DNA from: Burkholderia sp. NRF60-BP8 | Lineage (GTDB): Bacteria; Pseudomonadota; Gammaproteobacteria; Burkholderiales; Burkholderiaceae | Assembly: GCF_001522585.2 (NCBI RefSeq) | Contig: NZ_CP013373.1 | Location: 806,001 to 870,000, forward strand | DNA: 64,000 nt | Direction of reading: 5' to 3' | Part shown: positions 9,545 to 19,062 of the stretch, piece by piece | Position numbering within the stretch: position 1 is the first letter of the stretch | How the letters are laid out: the number at the start of each line of letters is the position of its first letter | The notes under the pieces: generated by a model | Database searches by the model: none | Told to the model about the DNA's origin: nothing | What the model saw: the letters and a program-made list of their open reading frames with translations, nothing else | Program-made: the position numbers and the translations under genes

Positions 9545-10528
9545 TTACTGCAGGCCCGTGACGATGTCGGCGTGTTCGGGCCCGCGCGCCGGCCGCAAGA
9601 AGCCGTAGTCCGTCCGTTCGCGGGCGGACGACGCGCCGAAGTGCTCGAGTGCATGCTCGACGAAGCTGCGCGTGCGGGCCGGCACGTACTGGCGGTTCGG
9701 ATAGACGAGCGACAACTGCGCGTCGGGATCGTCGATCCGGTAGCCGGCCATCAGCCGCACGAGCGTGCCGTGGTTGAGCGCGTCGGCCACGCACGGCTCG
9801 GGCAGCACTGCGATGCCGGCGCCGGCCACGGCCGCCGCCTGCACGAGCGCGAGCTGGTTGACCGTGCAGGCCGGGCGCACCGTGACCGAATGGGCGACGC
9901 CGTCGTGACCGACCAGTTGCCACGTCGGCGCGTGCTGGTGCGGCGCGAGCGTGACCCAGTCGTGGCCCGGTAGATCGTCGGGCACGCGCGGCTCGCCGCG
10001 ACGGTCGAGATAGGCCGGTGCCGCGCACGCGACGAACGGATTCGGCGCGAGGGCATGGCCGATCAGCGACGGGTTGCCGTCGAGCCGGGTGCCGGTGACG
10101 ATGCCGACGTCGTAGCCCGAATCGAGCACGTCGAGCGGCCCTTCGGCGACGGTCAGCTGCACGCGCAGCTCCGGATAGCGGTGCCGGAAGCTGCTGACGA
10201 GCGGCGTCAGCGCCAGCGGCGACAGCAGCCCCGACGCGACGACGCGCAGCGTGCCGGCCGGTTCGCGCACCGCATGCGCGACCGACGATTCGAGGTGGTC
10301 GAATTCCTCGAGCAGCGCACGGCAACCATCGAGGTAGCGCACGCCGGCTTCGGTGAGCGACAGGTTGCGCGTGGTGCGATGGATCAGCCGTGTGTTCAGG
10401 TGGCCCTCGAGCATCGCGATCGAACGCGTGACGAGCGCATTGGACACGCCGAGATGGTGCGCCGCGCGCCGAAAGCTTTGCTGTTCGGCGACGCAGACGA
10501 ATACACGCATGGTCTGAATCTGGTTCAT
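9545..10528 (-). CDS. LysR-family transcriptional regulator
   Basis: 327 residues from ATG at 10528 ('MNQIQTMRVFVCVAEQQSF'). A winged HTH occupies roughly residues 1-60 ('SFRRAAHHLGVSNALVTRSIAMLEGHLNTRL'), followed by a LysR substrate-binding domain. It belongs to the CrgA/AaeR-like branch ('RTTRNLSLTEAG'). A 736-bp non-coding stretch with lower GC lies upstream, towards the aminotransferase at 11265. The likely targets are its own promoter, the downstream ldhA or the divergent aminotransferase; this is inferred from position only. Confidence 0.88.
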   Translation of the reverse strand: MNQIQTMRVFVCVAEQQSFRRAAHHLGVSNALVTRSIAMLEGHLNTRLIHRTTRNLSLTEAGVRYLDGCRALLEEFDHLESSVAHAVREPAGTLRVVASGLLSPLALTPLVSSFRHRYPELRVQLTVAEGPLDVLDSGYDVGIVTGTRLDGNPSLIGHALAPNPFVACAAPAYLDRRGEPRVPDDLPGHDWVTLAPHQHAPTWQLVGHDGVAHSVTVRPACTVNQLALVQAAAVAGAGIAVLPEPCVADALNHGTLVRLMAGYRIDDPDAQLSLVYPNRQYVPARTRSFVEHALEHFGASSARERTDYGFLRPARGPEHADIVTGLQ

Positions 10529-11264
10529 GGCTTGCGTATTTCTGGCCCGGTTGATTGATTTTGGTTGTGATTTATCGCCGCACGACATCGAAAGCGCATT
10601 GCGCGGCCCCAGCTCTCCCTCGTATCGAAAATCGAATTTCGATTCCGCAGACGATTGTTCAATACGGAAGCGATATCCGTCAACCTGAGAAAAGGGGCGG
10701 CTTGCGTAAAATCGAAATCGCGAGTACCGGTTTGACGCTGCAATGCAGCAAGAACGTCGAGGGAAAACGGCGCGATATTGGAATATGCGTCGACTCGGCC
10801 GGGATTCCCTATTTCAATCAACGTGTTGGGTTAAATTCGCGCGAACCGACACAGGGCGATTTCGGCGTCGCTCCCCAATACATGCCGCAATGGTGGATGT
10901 TTTTTCCACGTTCGGATTTCGTGTATCGAATTCGCTCCGCGATTTGTATCAGGTGGCCGCTCCATTTCGTTCGATCCGAGAATCGGACTGAACCGCCGGT
11001 TTCGGCGAACCGTTGCCGATATTGGCGGAGAAAATCGTGCGGGCGGAACCCGAATGGAACCGTTTCGGAAACGGCCCGCACTCCCTTTTTCGATCCGGCA
11101 GGTCGTGGCGCGACCGGCTGGCCCGGTCCGGCGACCGGCCGGCGTCGCGCTGTCCGCGCGTGCGTGCCTCTTGCGCGGGCCGGCGGAACGGGGAATGATC
11201 GACCAGTTCGCCGTGCCATGCCGCCGGCGTCCGGGCATTTTTCTTCCCTCATCATTTTCCAGCC
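10529..11264. other. non-coding gap between LysR and aminotransferase genes
   Basis: 736 bp with visibly lower GC than the flanks. Open frames here do not look like proteins and simply run into the neighbouring gene. It holds a dyad ATCGAAA-N6-TTTCGAT at 10624-10643 and another, ccgtttc-g-gaaacgg, at 11060-11074. Either could be a regulator site. No RNA gene or transposon remnant is recognised. Confidence 0.5.
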
Positions 11265-12476
11265 ATGTCCATCGATTATTCGCCGATTCCCTGTCCCGTC
11301 GTCGTGCCGCTCGACGCGATCCTGCCCGAAGAACCGCTGCTGATGATGGGGGCTGGCCCGGTTCCGATCCCGGCCGCCGTGGCCAAGGCGAACACGATCG
11401 TGATCAATCACCTTGGCGCGACGATGGCGAAGATCATCGAGCAGGTGAAGGAGATGGCGCGCTACGTGTTTCAGACCCGCACGAAGTGGGTGCTCGGCGT
11501 CGCGGGCCCGGGCTCGGCCGCGATGGAAATGGCGATCTCGAACCTCGCGTGGCGCGGCACGCGCGTGCTGTCGATCCGCAATGGCTTCTTCAGCGCGCGG
11601 ATGGCCGAGATGGCCACGCGTGTCGGCGCCGACGTCGCGACGCTCGAAGTCGCCGACCGCACGGTCGCGAGCCTCGACGAGATCGCCGACGCGATCGCGC
11701 GCGAGCGGCCCGAGATCGTCACGATCGTGCAGGGCGAGACGTCGAACACGGTATGGAACCGCGACCTGCGCGACATCGCCGCGCTCGCGAAGGCGGCCGG
11801 CGCGCTGGTGGTCGTCGATGCGGTGTGCACGCTGTCGACGATGCCGCTCGAGATGGACGCGTGGGGTATCGACGCGGTGATCACCGGCGGCCAGAAGGGG
11901 CTGTCGTCGATTCCGGGCGTGTCGCTGATCGCGTTTTCCGATGCCGCGTGGGAACGCATGAAGCAGCGCCCCGAGCCGAATGCGCACTGGTGCCTCGACA
12001 TGGCGCTCGCGGAGAACTTCTGGCACAACGCCGGCTATCACTACACGGCGCCCGTGTCGGGCGTGCTTGCGCTGCACGAGGCGCTGCGGCTCGTCTGCGC
12101 GGAGACGCTCGAAAGCCGCTTCGCGCGCCACCTGCGCTGCTCGCTGGCGCTGCAGGCGGGCGTCGAATCGATGGGGCTCAAGCTTTATGCGCCGAAGGAC
12201 TGCCGGCTCAATTCGGTGGTCGGGATCGAGACGCCCGAGGGGCTCACGCCGGGGATGGTCTGCGGCCATATCTCGAAGCAGTACCAGGTCGAGATCTCGG
12301 GGTCGTTCGGGTTGCCGATCGTGCGGATCGGACAGATGGGCGAGCAGTGCCGCGAACACAACCTGTTCCGCACGCTGCATGCGTTCGGCCGCACGATGGT
12401 CGACCTGAAGGTGCCGGTCGATCTGCCGGCCGGCGTCGCCGCGCTCGAACAGGAACTGTCGCGGCGCGGCGCGTAA
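11265..12476 (+). CDS. class V PLP-dependent aminotransferase (alanine-glyoxylate type)
   Basis: 403 residues from ATG at 11265. The fold-type I class V pattern is clear: 'MMGAGPVPIPAAVAKAN' near the N-terminus, 'VVVDAVCTLSTMPLEMDAWGID' with the PLP Asp, and 'ITGGQKGLSSIPGVSLI' with the Schiff-base lysine. The family includes alanine-glyoxylate, serine-glyoxylate, ureidoglycine-glyoxylate and pyridoxamine-pyruvate aminotransferases; I cannot choose among them. It stands alone: LysR is 736 bp upstream and divergent, AraC is convergent. Confidence 0.82.
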   Translation: MSIDYSPIPCPVVVPLDAILPEEPLLMMGAGPVPIPAAVAKANTIVINHLGATMAKIIEQVKEMARYVFQTRTKWVLGVAGPGSAAMEMAISNLAWRGTRVLSIRNGFFSARMAEMATRVGADVATLEVADRTVASLDEIADAIARERPEIVTIVQGETSNTVWNRDLRDIAALAKAAGALVVVDAVCTLSTMPLEMDAWGIDAVITGGQKGLSSIPGVSLIAFSDAAWERMKQRPEPNAHWCLDMALAENFWHNAGYHYTAPVSGVLALHEALRLVCAETLESRFARHLRCSLALQAGVESMGLKLYAPKDCRLNSVVGIETPEGLTPGMVCGHISKQYQVEISGSFGLPIVRIGQMGEQCREHNLFRTLHAFGRTMVDLKVPVDLPAGVAALEQELSRRGA

Positions 12477-12503
12477 GCGCGCAAAAGCGGCACGGGGCCG
12501 CGC

Positions 12504-13439
12504 TCAGCGGCCCTGCATCGCGCGCCGGTAGGTATTCGGCGTCGTGCCGTGCGCGTCGCGAAAGCGATGGCTGAAGTGGCCGGCGTTCGCGTAGCCGCAC
12601 TCGGCCGCGATCTGCGCGAGCGGCAGCGCCGTCGTGCGCAGCAGCTCGCGGGCCCGGGCGAGCCGTTGCTCGGCCACCCAGGCGTGCGGCGCACGGCCGA
12701 ACGACAGCCGGAACATCCGCGAGAAGTGGTATTCGGACAGCGCGGCGACCTCGGCGAGTTCGCCGAGCGTCAGCGGCTGCGTCAGGTACGTGTCGATGTA
12801 GTCGCGCACGCGGCGGCGCACGGCCGGCGCGAGCCCGCCGCGGAACGACGTGTCGGTGCGCGTCATGCTCTGGCCGCGCAGCAGCAGGCTCAGCACGTCA
12901 TGCGCGGTTTCGTTCGCGCGTAGCCGGTCGTCGGCATCGTCCCAGCCGTCGAGCGCGAGCGAGCGCAGCAGCGCGGCGACGCGCGCATCCTCGAAATAGG
13001 TGCGATCGGCCAGCTTCAGTTCGCGCGGTTCGCGGTCGAGCTCGCGGATCGCGCGCTGCGTGAAGTGTTCGGGCAGGAAATACAGGTGGACGAAATGCAT
13101 TTCGCCGCGCACCCACCAGCGCGATTCATGGTCGCCCGGCAATGCGCACAGCAGGCTCGGCGCGCCGTAGCGCGGCACGCGCTGACGCTCGGTCCGGTAG
13201 CCGCCGTCGAGGTAGCAAGACAGCGTGTGGTGCCCGGGCTGCTCGTAGATCGTCTCGCTTTCGTCGGTGATCCGCGTCCATTCGGCGATCGCGAGATGGT
13301 CGCCGAGCCATGCGAAGCGCTCGAGCGTCGCGTTCGCGTCGGCGAGGGTGCGGCAGACCGACTGCAGGCCGAACGGCAGCTCGCCGCCGGCCAGGGCGGC
13401 GGCGCGGTCGACGGGCGGGGCGCAGAGGGAGAGACTCAT
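12504..13439 (-). CDS. AraC-family transcriptional regulator
   Basis: 311 residues from ATG at 13439. The N-terminal half is a cupin-like sensing domain; the last ~100 residues hold two HTH motifs, 'LGELAEVAALSEYHFSRMFRLSFG' split by the linker helix from 'LAQIAAECGYANAGHFSHRFRDAHG', ending 'TPNTYRR'. It is divergent from the EamA transporter, with 134 bp between starts, so the transporter is the likely target. The sensed ligand is unknown. Confidence 0.9.
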   Translation of the reverse strand: MSLSLCAPPVDRAAALAGGELPFGLQSVCRTLADANATLERFAWLGDHLAIAEWTRITDESETIYEQPGHHTLSCYLDGGYRTERQRVPRYGAPSLLCALPGDHESRWWVRGEMHFVHLYFLPEHFTQRAIRELDREPRELKLADRTYFEDARVAALLRSLALDGWDDADDRLRANETAHDVLSLLLRGQSMTRTDTSFRGGLAPAVRRRVRDYIDTYLTQPLTLGELAEVAALSEYHFSRMFRLSFGRAPHAWVAEQRLARARELLRTTALPLAQIAAECGYANAGHFSHRFRDAHGTTPNTYRRAMQGR

Positions 13440-13573
13440 GATGCGCCGAGTATAAGCGGCCGCGCGACGGCGTGTGCGGCGTCCCGAAAAAGACCGCAAT
13501 TCCGGACAATCGGCATGCGCGGGGCGGCCGCATAGTCGGGATCCCGATTCACCCGATTTCCCGAATTGCCGCC

Positions 13574-14464
13574 ATGAACCTGTCGCTTTATTTCGTCACC
13601 GTGCTGATCTGGGGCACCACCTGGATCGCGATCAAGTGGCAACTCGGCTCGGTGCCGCCGCCCGTGTCGATCGCATGGCGCTTCTGGCTCGCGGCCGCCG
13701 TGCTGTTCGCGCTGCTGCGCGCGATGCGCCGGCCGGTGCGCCCGCCGCGCGAAGCGTGGCGCTTTCTCGTCGCGCAGGGCTTCGCGCTGTTCTGCCTGAA
13801 TTTCCTGTGCTTCTACTATGCGGAGCAAGTCGTGCCGAGCGGGCTCGTCGCAGTGATCTTCTCGACCGCGCCGCTGCTGAACTCGATCAACGGCCGGCTG
13901 TTCATGGGCCGCCCGCTGCGGCCGTCGGCGATCGCGGGCGCGCTGCTCGGCCTGACCGGCATCGCATGCCTGTTCTGGCAGCAGATGGCCGGCCATCTCG
14001 ACGACCACGCGACGTGGATCGGGCTCGCGATCGCGTTCGCCGGCACGATGTGCTTCTCGGCGGGCAACCTGCTGTCGAGCCGGATGCAGTCGATGGGGCT
14101 GCACCCGCTCGCGACCAACGGCTGGGCGATGCTGATCGGCGCGGCGATCCTGACCGTCGGCAGCGCGGCGGCCGGCATGCCGTTCACGCTCGACATGAGC
14201 CCGCGCTATCTCGGCGCGCTCGTGTACCTGGCCGTGCCGGGCTCGGTGATCGGTTTTACCGCCTACCTCACGCTCGTCGGCCGGATCGGGCCGGAGCGCG
14301 CCGCGTACTGCACGGTGCTGTTCCCGATCGTCGCGCTGGCCGTGTCGACGGTGTTCGAGGGCTACCGGTGGTCGCCGCTCGCGGTGATCGGGCTGCTGCT
14401 CGTGGTGGCCGGCAATCTCGTCGCGTTCGATCTCACGCGCCGGTTGTTTCTGCGGACGGCGTGA
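13574..14464 (+). CDS. EamA/DMT-family transporter
   Basis: 296 residues, ten hydrophobic segments, two EamA repeats. It starts 'MNLSLYFVTVLIWGTTWIAIKW', and the segment 'GTTWIAIKWQLG' with 'AWRFWLAA' is typical of the 10-TM drug/metabolite exporters (RhaT/YdcZ-like superfamily). ATG at 13574 puts TM1 at the N-terminus; the frame extends upstream but without similarity. It is divergent from the AraC gene, suggesting regulated efflux of a metabolite. Confidence 0.88.
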   Translation: MNLSLYFVTVLIWGTTWIAIKWQLGSVPPPVSIAWRFWLAAAVLFALLRAMRRPVRPPREAWRFLVAQGFALFCLNFLCFYYAEQVVPSGLVAVIFSTAPLLNSINGRLFMGRPLRPSAIAGALLGLTGIACLFWQQMAGHLDDHATWIGLAIAFAGTMCFSAGNLLSSRMQSMGLHPLATNGWAMLIGAAILTVGSAAAGMPFTLDMSPRYLGALVYLAVPGSVIGFTAYLTLVGRIGPERAAYCTVLFPIVALAVSTVFEGYRWSPLAVIGLLLVVAGNLVAFDLTRRLFLRTA

Positions 14465-14521
14465 CGCAATGCCGACGGCGATGCCGGAAGCTCGGAAAGC
14501 CGTTCCGTCTGGTTGACTTGG

Positions 14522-14550
14522 TTGACTTGGTTTCGATTCGGGGCTACGCT
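14522..14550 (+). promoter_or_regulatory. candidate sigma-70 promoter of the RES/Xre module
   Basis: TTGACT (14522-14527), 17-bp spacer, TACGCT (14545-14550), 30 bp before the antitoxin ATG. A second TTGACT lies 9 bp upstream (14513-14518) as part of a short direct repeat ttgacttgg. It is a prediction from consensus only. Confidence 0.45.
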
Positions 14551-14579
14551 TGATCGTCCGGTTGGATCAGGAGGTCAGG

Positions 14580-15245
14580 ATGGTCACGCAAGCTCATGTG
14601 TTCGAAGGCGCGGCTGCGGTTCTCGATGTCGAGACGGAAGAGGCGCTGCGCAGCGCGGTCGGCGCCGCGACCATGCTCGGCCCCGATCGCGCCCGCGCAC
14701 TGCTCGCGCTGTCGGACGAGCAACTGGGGCACCTGTTCAAGGTGGGCATCGCGCAGGTCATCGATCTGGCCGGCACGATCACCTTCGGCATCGCCGCTGC
14801 CGCGACACGCGACAGGAAGCCGGCCGCCCGGCAGAAGCGGGGGACGGCTGCACGCGCGGATGCCGGCGTCGCCGATCTCGAGCGGCAGGTGCAGGCCGAA
14901 CGGCACGCGCTGGTTGCCGATGGCCGGCTGCTGTCCGCCGCGCAGACGTGGACGGGGCTCGGCATGACGCGGCAGGCGCTGAGCAAGGCGGTCGGGTCGG
15001 GCCGCATCTTCGCGGTCGATGTCGGCGCCGCACAGTACTATCCGGCTTTCTATCTGGCGGGAGACGTCGACCGCAAGACGTTGGGGCGGGTCACGCAGTG
15101 TCTTGGCGATTTGCCCGGCTGGAGCAAATGGCAGTTCTTCACGACGCCCAAGGCGTCGCTGGGCAACGTCACCCCGCTCGTCGCGCTGTCGCGGGGCAAG
15201 CTCGACGATGTCGAACGTGCCGCTGCGGCATTCCGCGAACGCTAG
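14580..15245 (+). CDS. Xre/MbcA/ParS-type antitoxin of a RES module
   Basis: 221 residues from ATG at 14580, which follows an 'aggagg' site; an in-frame TTG at 14550 is a weaker start. An Arg/Lys-rich linker and a helix around residues 80-115 separate an N-terminal region from a C-terminal part with an HTH-like segment ('LGMTRQALSKAVGSGRIFAV'). It ends with a DUF2384-like toxin-binding tail ('ASLGNVTPLVALSRGKLDDVERAAAAFRE', split around the conserved TPL). The RES-domain gene follows 9 bp after the stop, the usual antitoxin-toxin order. It is expected to bind and neutralise the RES protein and to repress the operon. Confidence 0.8.
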   Translation: MVTQAHVFEGAAAVLDVETEEALRSAVGAATMLGPDRARALLALSDEQLGHLFKVGIAQVIDLAGTITFGIAAAATRDRKPAARQKRGTAARADAGVADLERQVQAERHALVADGRLLSAAQTWTGLGMTRQALSKAVGSGRIFAVDVGAAQYYPAFYLAGDVDRKTLGRVTQCLGDLPGWSKWQFFTTPKASLGNVTPLVALSRGKLDDVERAAAAFRER

Positions 15246-15254
15246 GAGCCGCGC

Positions 15255-15848
15255 TTGCTGACGGCACCGGGCGAACATTTCGCGAGCGCGGCGCTCGTCA
15301 TCCGCGAGGTCGCGCCGGCAACGCTGGTGCGCATCTCGCGATATGCGACCGGCGAGCCGTACTTCGGAAAGTCGGGCGGCAATCGTTTCGACGATCCGCG
15401 CAAGCGGCGGCGGTACGGCACCAGCTATTTCGGCTTCGATCTGCATTGCGCATTCGCGGAGACGGTGCTGCATGACGAAGTCGCCGATCTGGTGCTGGGC
15501 GGTTTTCCGCTCGTGACGACCGAACTCGATCGCCACGTCCTTTCATTCGACGGCGCGCCGCTGAGCGTCGCCGTCCTGCACGGCTTGCCGCTGAAAAATC
15601 TCGGGGGCGACGGCGCGCTGTCGACCATCGTGCCGTACGACGTGCCGCAACAATGGTCGCTAGCCGTCCACCGGCATCCCCGTCGCGTCGACGGATTTTT
15701 GTACATGTCGCGCCATCTCAACACGTCGGAAGCGCTCGTGCTCTTCGATCGTGCCGAGCACAAGCTCTCGCTCGGGAACGCCGTTCCGTTCAGGCATCAC
15801 CCCGATGCGGCCCGCGTATTGCGGGACTTCAACGTGCTGCTGCGTTGA
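15255..15848 (+). CDS. RES-domain toxin (predicted NAD+ phosphorylase / ADP-ribosyltransferase fold)
   Basis: 197 residues, the usual size for RES toxins such as MbcT, ParT and the Pseudomonas Res protein, which degrade NAD+ or modify Prs. The conserved RES residues appear in order: Arg in 'LVRISRY', Tyr in 'SYFGFD', Glu in 'CAFAETVLHDE', and Ser-Arg in 'YMSRHLNTSEALVLFDR'. It is paired 9 bp behind an antitoxin-like gene. Whether it is an active toxin cannot be read from sequence alone, but no key residue seems lost. Confidence 0.82.
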   Translation: MLTAPGEHFASAALVIREVAPATLVRISRYATGEPYFGKSGGNRFDDPRKRRRYGTSYFGFDLHCAFAETVLHDEVADLVLGGFPLVTTELDRHVLSFDGAPLSVAVLHGLPLKNLGGDGALSTIVPYDVPQQWSLAVHRHPRRVDGFLYMSRHLNTSEALVLFDRAEHKLSLGNAVPFRHHPDAARVLRDFNVLLR

Positions 15849-15884
15849 CGCGCGTTGCGCGTGCGCCAACACGTGTCGCGTCTC

Positions 15885-17099
15885 TCAGGCCGCCGCGCCG
15901 CTTCCCGCCACGCGCGCCTGCCGCTGATACAGCACCATCGACAGCGCGACGCCCCCGGCGGCGGCCACCGCCGCGAACAGGAACACCTGCGGATAGCCGA
16001 ACGCACCCGCGACATAGCCGGCGAGCGGGCCGGTGATGCCGAGCGACAGGTCGAGGAACACCGAATACGCGGACAGCGCCGCGCCGCGGCTCGCGGGCGG
16101 CACGAGCGCGACGGCCTCGACGCCGAGCGCCGGGAAGATCAGCGCGAAGCCGAAGCCCGTCAGTGCCGCGCCGACGAGCGCGACGTGCGGCACCGGCGCG
16201 AGCCACAACAGCACTAGGCCCGCGCATTCGAACGCGAACGACACGATCGCGACGCGGAAGCCGCCGTGGGTCTTGATCGTGTTCGCGAACAGCAGGCGCG
16301 CGCCGATGAACAGCGTGCCGAACACGGTCAGCGACAGCGCGGCGTTCGGCCAGTGGCGCGCCGCGTAGTACAGCGTGACGAACGTGGCGATCGAGCCGAA
16401 GCCGGCCGAGCCGAGTGCGAGGCCGAGGCCGTGCGGCAGCACGCGCGTGAACACGCTCGCATACGACATCCGTTCGCCGTGCACGAGCGGCACGGCGGCG
16501 ATCAGGCGGGCGAGGTAGAAGCCGAGCGCGGCCAGCGCGATCACGATCACGCCGATCAGCGCCGGATTCAGCGTATGCGCGATCGCGACGCCGACCGGTG
16601 CGCCGAGCGCGAGCGCGCCGTAGGTCGCGATGCCGTTCCACGAGATCACCTTCGCGTTGTGCGCGACGCCGACCCGGCCGATGCCCCACAGGATCGCGCC
16701 GGTGCCGCACAGGCTTTCGCCGACGCCGAGCACCAGCCGGCTCGCGATCAGCAGCACGAGGCTCGCGACCGGCCAGTGCGCGAGCAGCAGCGCGACGAGC
16801 AGCAGCACGCCCGACACGCCGCAGCCGACCAGCCCGCGCAGCACCGTCTGCTTCGGCCCCAGCGTATCGGCGAGCCGCCCGGCGAGCGGCCGCGATGCGA
16901 GCGTCGCGAAATACTGGACGCTGATCGCGCCGCCCGCGACGATCGCGGAAAAGCCGAGGTCGTCGTGGACGAAGCCCGGCAGCACCGCGAGCGGCAGGCC
17001 GATGGTCAGGTAGCAGATGAACGTGAAGCAGACGACGGACACGATTTGCAGCGTGACTGCGAACCCGCTGTGCGGCGGTGTGGCGGAATCGGTTGACAT
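15885..17099 (-). CDS. MFS transporter, YhhS-like
   Basis: 404 residues from ATG at 17099 ('[13 protein letters not shown]'), twelve hydrophobic segments. '[24 protein letters not shown]' is characteristic of the YhhS/YfcJ group of DHA1 exporters. The longer open frame to 17177 adds a non-conserved leader. It ends 36 bp from the convergent RES gene, and its start region faces xdhA across a 334-bp gap. Substrate unknown. Confidence 0.85.
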   Translation of the reverse strand: MSTDSATPPHSGFAVTLQIVSVVCFTFICYLTIGLPLAVLPGFVHDDLGFSAIVAGGAISVQYFATLASRPLAGRLADTLGPKQTVLRGLVGCGVSGVLLLVALLLAHWPVASLVLLIASRLVLGVGESLCGTGAILWGIGRVGVAHNAKVISWNGIATYGALALGAPVGVAIAHTLNPALIGVIVIALAALGFYLARLIAAVPLVHGERMSYASVFTRVLPHGLGLALGSAGFGSIATFVTLYYAARHWPNAALSLTVFGTLFIGARLLFANTIKTHGGFRVAIVSFAFECAGLVLLWLAPVPHVALVGAALTGFGFALIFPALGVEAVALVPPASRGAALSAYSVFLDLSLGITGPLAGYVAGAFGYPQVFLFAAVAAAGGVALSMVLYQRQARVAGSGAAA

Positions 17100-17433
17100 G
17101 GGGTCGGAACGAATGACGGATCGAACGGAAAACGGCGGAAAAGGGAATCGGGATTTTCCCATGGAACCGGTTTTCACGCAGGTACCGTTTAGTTAACTGC
17201 CTGCCGTTCGTGAAGACGACCGGCGGTCGCAGGCGTCGGAAACGGGCGCGGCGCACCGTGCGGCAAGGGGCGCGGGCGGTCGGGCGCGCATATCGCGGCA
17301 GTGATATGAGCCGCATGCGCGATGGGCTATGGGTTGCGGAATTTGACGGTGATAGCGTGCAAACTGTCGGAAAAACGTCGGTCGAGCGCTCCGCGCAGGC
17401 CGCCTAGCCCCCAATTTGAAGAAACACCGAGAC
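17100..17433. other. divergent promoter region between the MFS gene and xdhA
   Basis: 334 bp without a credible gene. It must carry the promoters of both divergent genes. I see no clear -35/-10 pair; a TTGACG at about 17343 has no good -10 partner. No riboswitch-like structure was recognised. Confidence 0.4.
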
Positions 17434-19044
17434 ATGAGTGAGCCGATCCGCTTCTACCATCGTCACGCGATCCGCGAAGTGAGCGGCGCGGACGTGACCC
17501 GCACCGTGCTGCAATACCTGCGCGAGGACGCGCATTGCACCGGCACCAAGGAAGGCTGCGCGGAAGGCGACTGCGGCGCGTGCACGGTCGTCGTCGGCGA
17601 ACTGACCGACGCCGGTGCGGTCGAGTTCAAGGCCGTCAACGCGTGTATCCAGTTCTTGCCGACGCTCGACGGCAAGGCGCTCCTGACAGTCGAGGACCTG
17701 CGCCAGCCGGACGGCGCGCTCCATCCGGTGCAGCAGGCGATGGTCGATTGCCACGGTTCGCAATGCGGGTTCTGCACGCCCGGCTTCGTGATGTCGATGT
17801 GGGCGCTGTACGAGAAGCACGGCCACGAAGGCTGCGGCAACGCGTGCGCGAAGGCGAAGGACGTGCCGACGCGCACTGAGATCGCCGATGCGCTGACCGG
17901 CAACCTGTGCCGCTGCACTGGTTATCGCCCGATCGTCGATGCGGCGGTGCGGATGTTCGACGCGGCCGGCGAAGGTGCGACCGGCGAAGGTGCGACCGGC
18001 GAAGGTGCGACCGGCGAAGGCGCGGCCGGCGAACGTGCGTCGGCGGTGGTCGACACGGCGGCGCTTGCCCGCACGCTCGCATCGCTCAAGCGCGACGACA
18101 CGTTCGACTACACGGCGGCCAACGGCGCGCGCTTCGCCGCGCCGCGCACGCTCGACGCGCTGGCCGCGCTGAAGTCCGAGCGTCCCGACGCGCGCATGCT
18201 CGCGGGCAGCACCGACATCGGCCTGTGGGTCACCAAGCAGATGCGCCGCCTCGACGATCTGATCTACGTCGGCCAGATCGCCGAACTGCAGCAGGTCGTG
18301 GATGGCGACGACTGGATCGAGATCGGCGCGGGCGTGACGGTCGAGAAGGCCTATGCGGCACTCGCCCGCACATACCCGGAGCTGACCGAGATGTGGAAGC
18401 GCTTCGCGTCGCTGCCGATCCGCAATGCGGGCACGATCGGCGGCAACGTCGCGAACGGCTCGCCGATCGGCGATTCGATGCCGGGCCTGATCGCGCTCGG
18501 CGCGCGCGTCGTGCTGCGCGGCGGCGACACGGTGCGCGAGCTTCCGCTCGAGGCGCTCTATACGGGCTATCAGCAAAAGGACATGGCGCCGCACGAGTTC
18601 GTCGTCGGCCTGAAGGTGCCGACCCGCACCGGCGCGCGCGCGAAGCTGCAGTTCCGCACCTACAAGCTGTCGAAGCGGTTCGACTCCGACATCTCGGCCG
18701 TGTGCGCGGCGTTCGCGTTCATCGCGGACGGCGACACGATCCGCGAGCCGCGCGTCGCGTTCGGCGGGATGGCGGCGACGCCGAAGCGCGCCACGCATAC
18801 GGAAGCCGTGCTCGACGGCGCACAGTGGCACGAAGCCACCGCGCAGGCCGCGATGCAGGCGCTCGAGCGCGACTACCAGCCGCTGTCCGACATGCGCGCG
18901 ACGAGCGCGTATCGTCTCGATACCGCGAAGAACCTGATGTATCGCTTCTGGCTCGAGACGCGTCCGCACGACCCGCTGCCGCCGCAGGCGCTGAACGTGC
19001 GCGAAGTGGCCGCCGAAGTTGCCGACGACGCGGCGCGCGTCTGA
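17434..19044 (+). CDS. xdhA: xanthine dehydrogenase small subunit (2x[2Fe-2S], FAD)
   Basis: Carries electrons from the molybdenum site to NAD+ in purine breakdown. 536 residues from ATG at 17434 (an in-frame TTG at 17416 is less likely). The plant-type [2Fe-2S] cysteines are Cys42, Cys47 and Cys50 in 'GCAEGDCGACTVV'; the second cluster has 'CGFCTPGF' and 'LCRCTGYRP'. The FAD domain follows with 'LAGSTDIGLWVTKQ', 'RNAGTIGGNVANGSPIGD' and a CO-dehydrogenase flavoprotein C-terminal domain. Oddity: residues about 179-203, the linker between iron-sulfur and FAD domains, consist of five 5-residue repeats (GEGAT-like). xdhB follows after 18 bp. Confidence 0.95.
   Translation: MSEPIRFYHRHAIREVSGADVTRTVLQYLREDAHCTGTKEGCAEGDCGACTVVVGELTDAGAVEFKAVNACIQFLPTLDGKALLTVEDLRQPDGALHPVQQAMVDCHGSQCGFCTPGFVMSMWALYEKHGHEGCGNACAKAKDVPTRTEIADALTGNLCRCTGYRPIVDAAVRMFDAAGEGATGEGATGEGATGEGAAGERASAVVDTAALARTLASLKRDDTFDYTAANGARFAAPRTLDALAALKSERPDARMLAGSTDIGLWVTKQMRRLDDLIYVGQIAELQQVVDGDDWIEIGAGVTVEKAYAALARTYPELTEMWKRFASLPIRNAGTIGGNVANGSPIGDSMPGLIALGARVVLRGGDTVRELPLEALYTGYQQKDMAPHEFVVGLKVPTRTGARAKLQFRTYKLSKRFDSDISAVCAAFAFIADGDTIREPRVAFGGMAATPKRATHTEAVLDGAQWHEATAQAAMQALERDYQPLSDMRATSAYRLDTAKNLMYRFWLETRPHDPLPPQALNVREVAAEVADDAARV
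17968..18042 (+). repeat. 15-bp tandem repeat inside xdhA linker
   Basis: Five units of 15 bp: three identical (GGCGAAGGTGCGACC) and two diverged, encoding GEGAT, GEGAT, GEGAT, GEGAA, GERAS. Being in frame, copy-number change would only lengthen or shorten the interdomain linker. Confidence 0.95.
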
Positions 19045-19062
19045 AGACGGAGAACACCGAAC

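Noticed and set aside
10555..11343. 262-codon plus-strand frame between LysR and aminotransferase genes
   Set aside because: Low-complexity, runs into the aminotransferase in another frame, no ribosome-binding site or domain.
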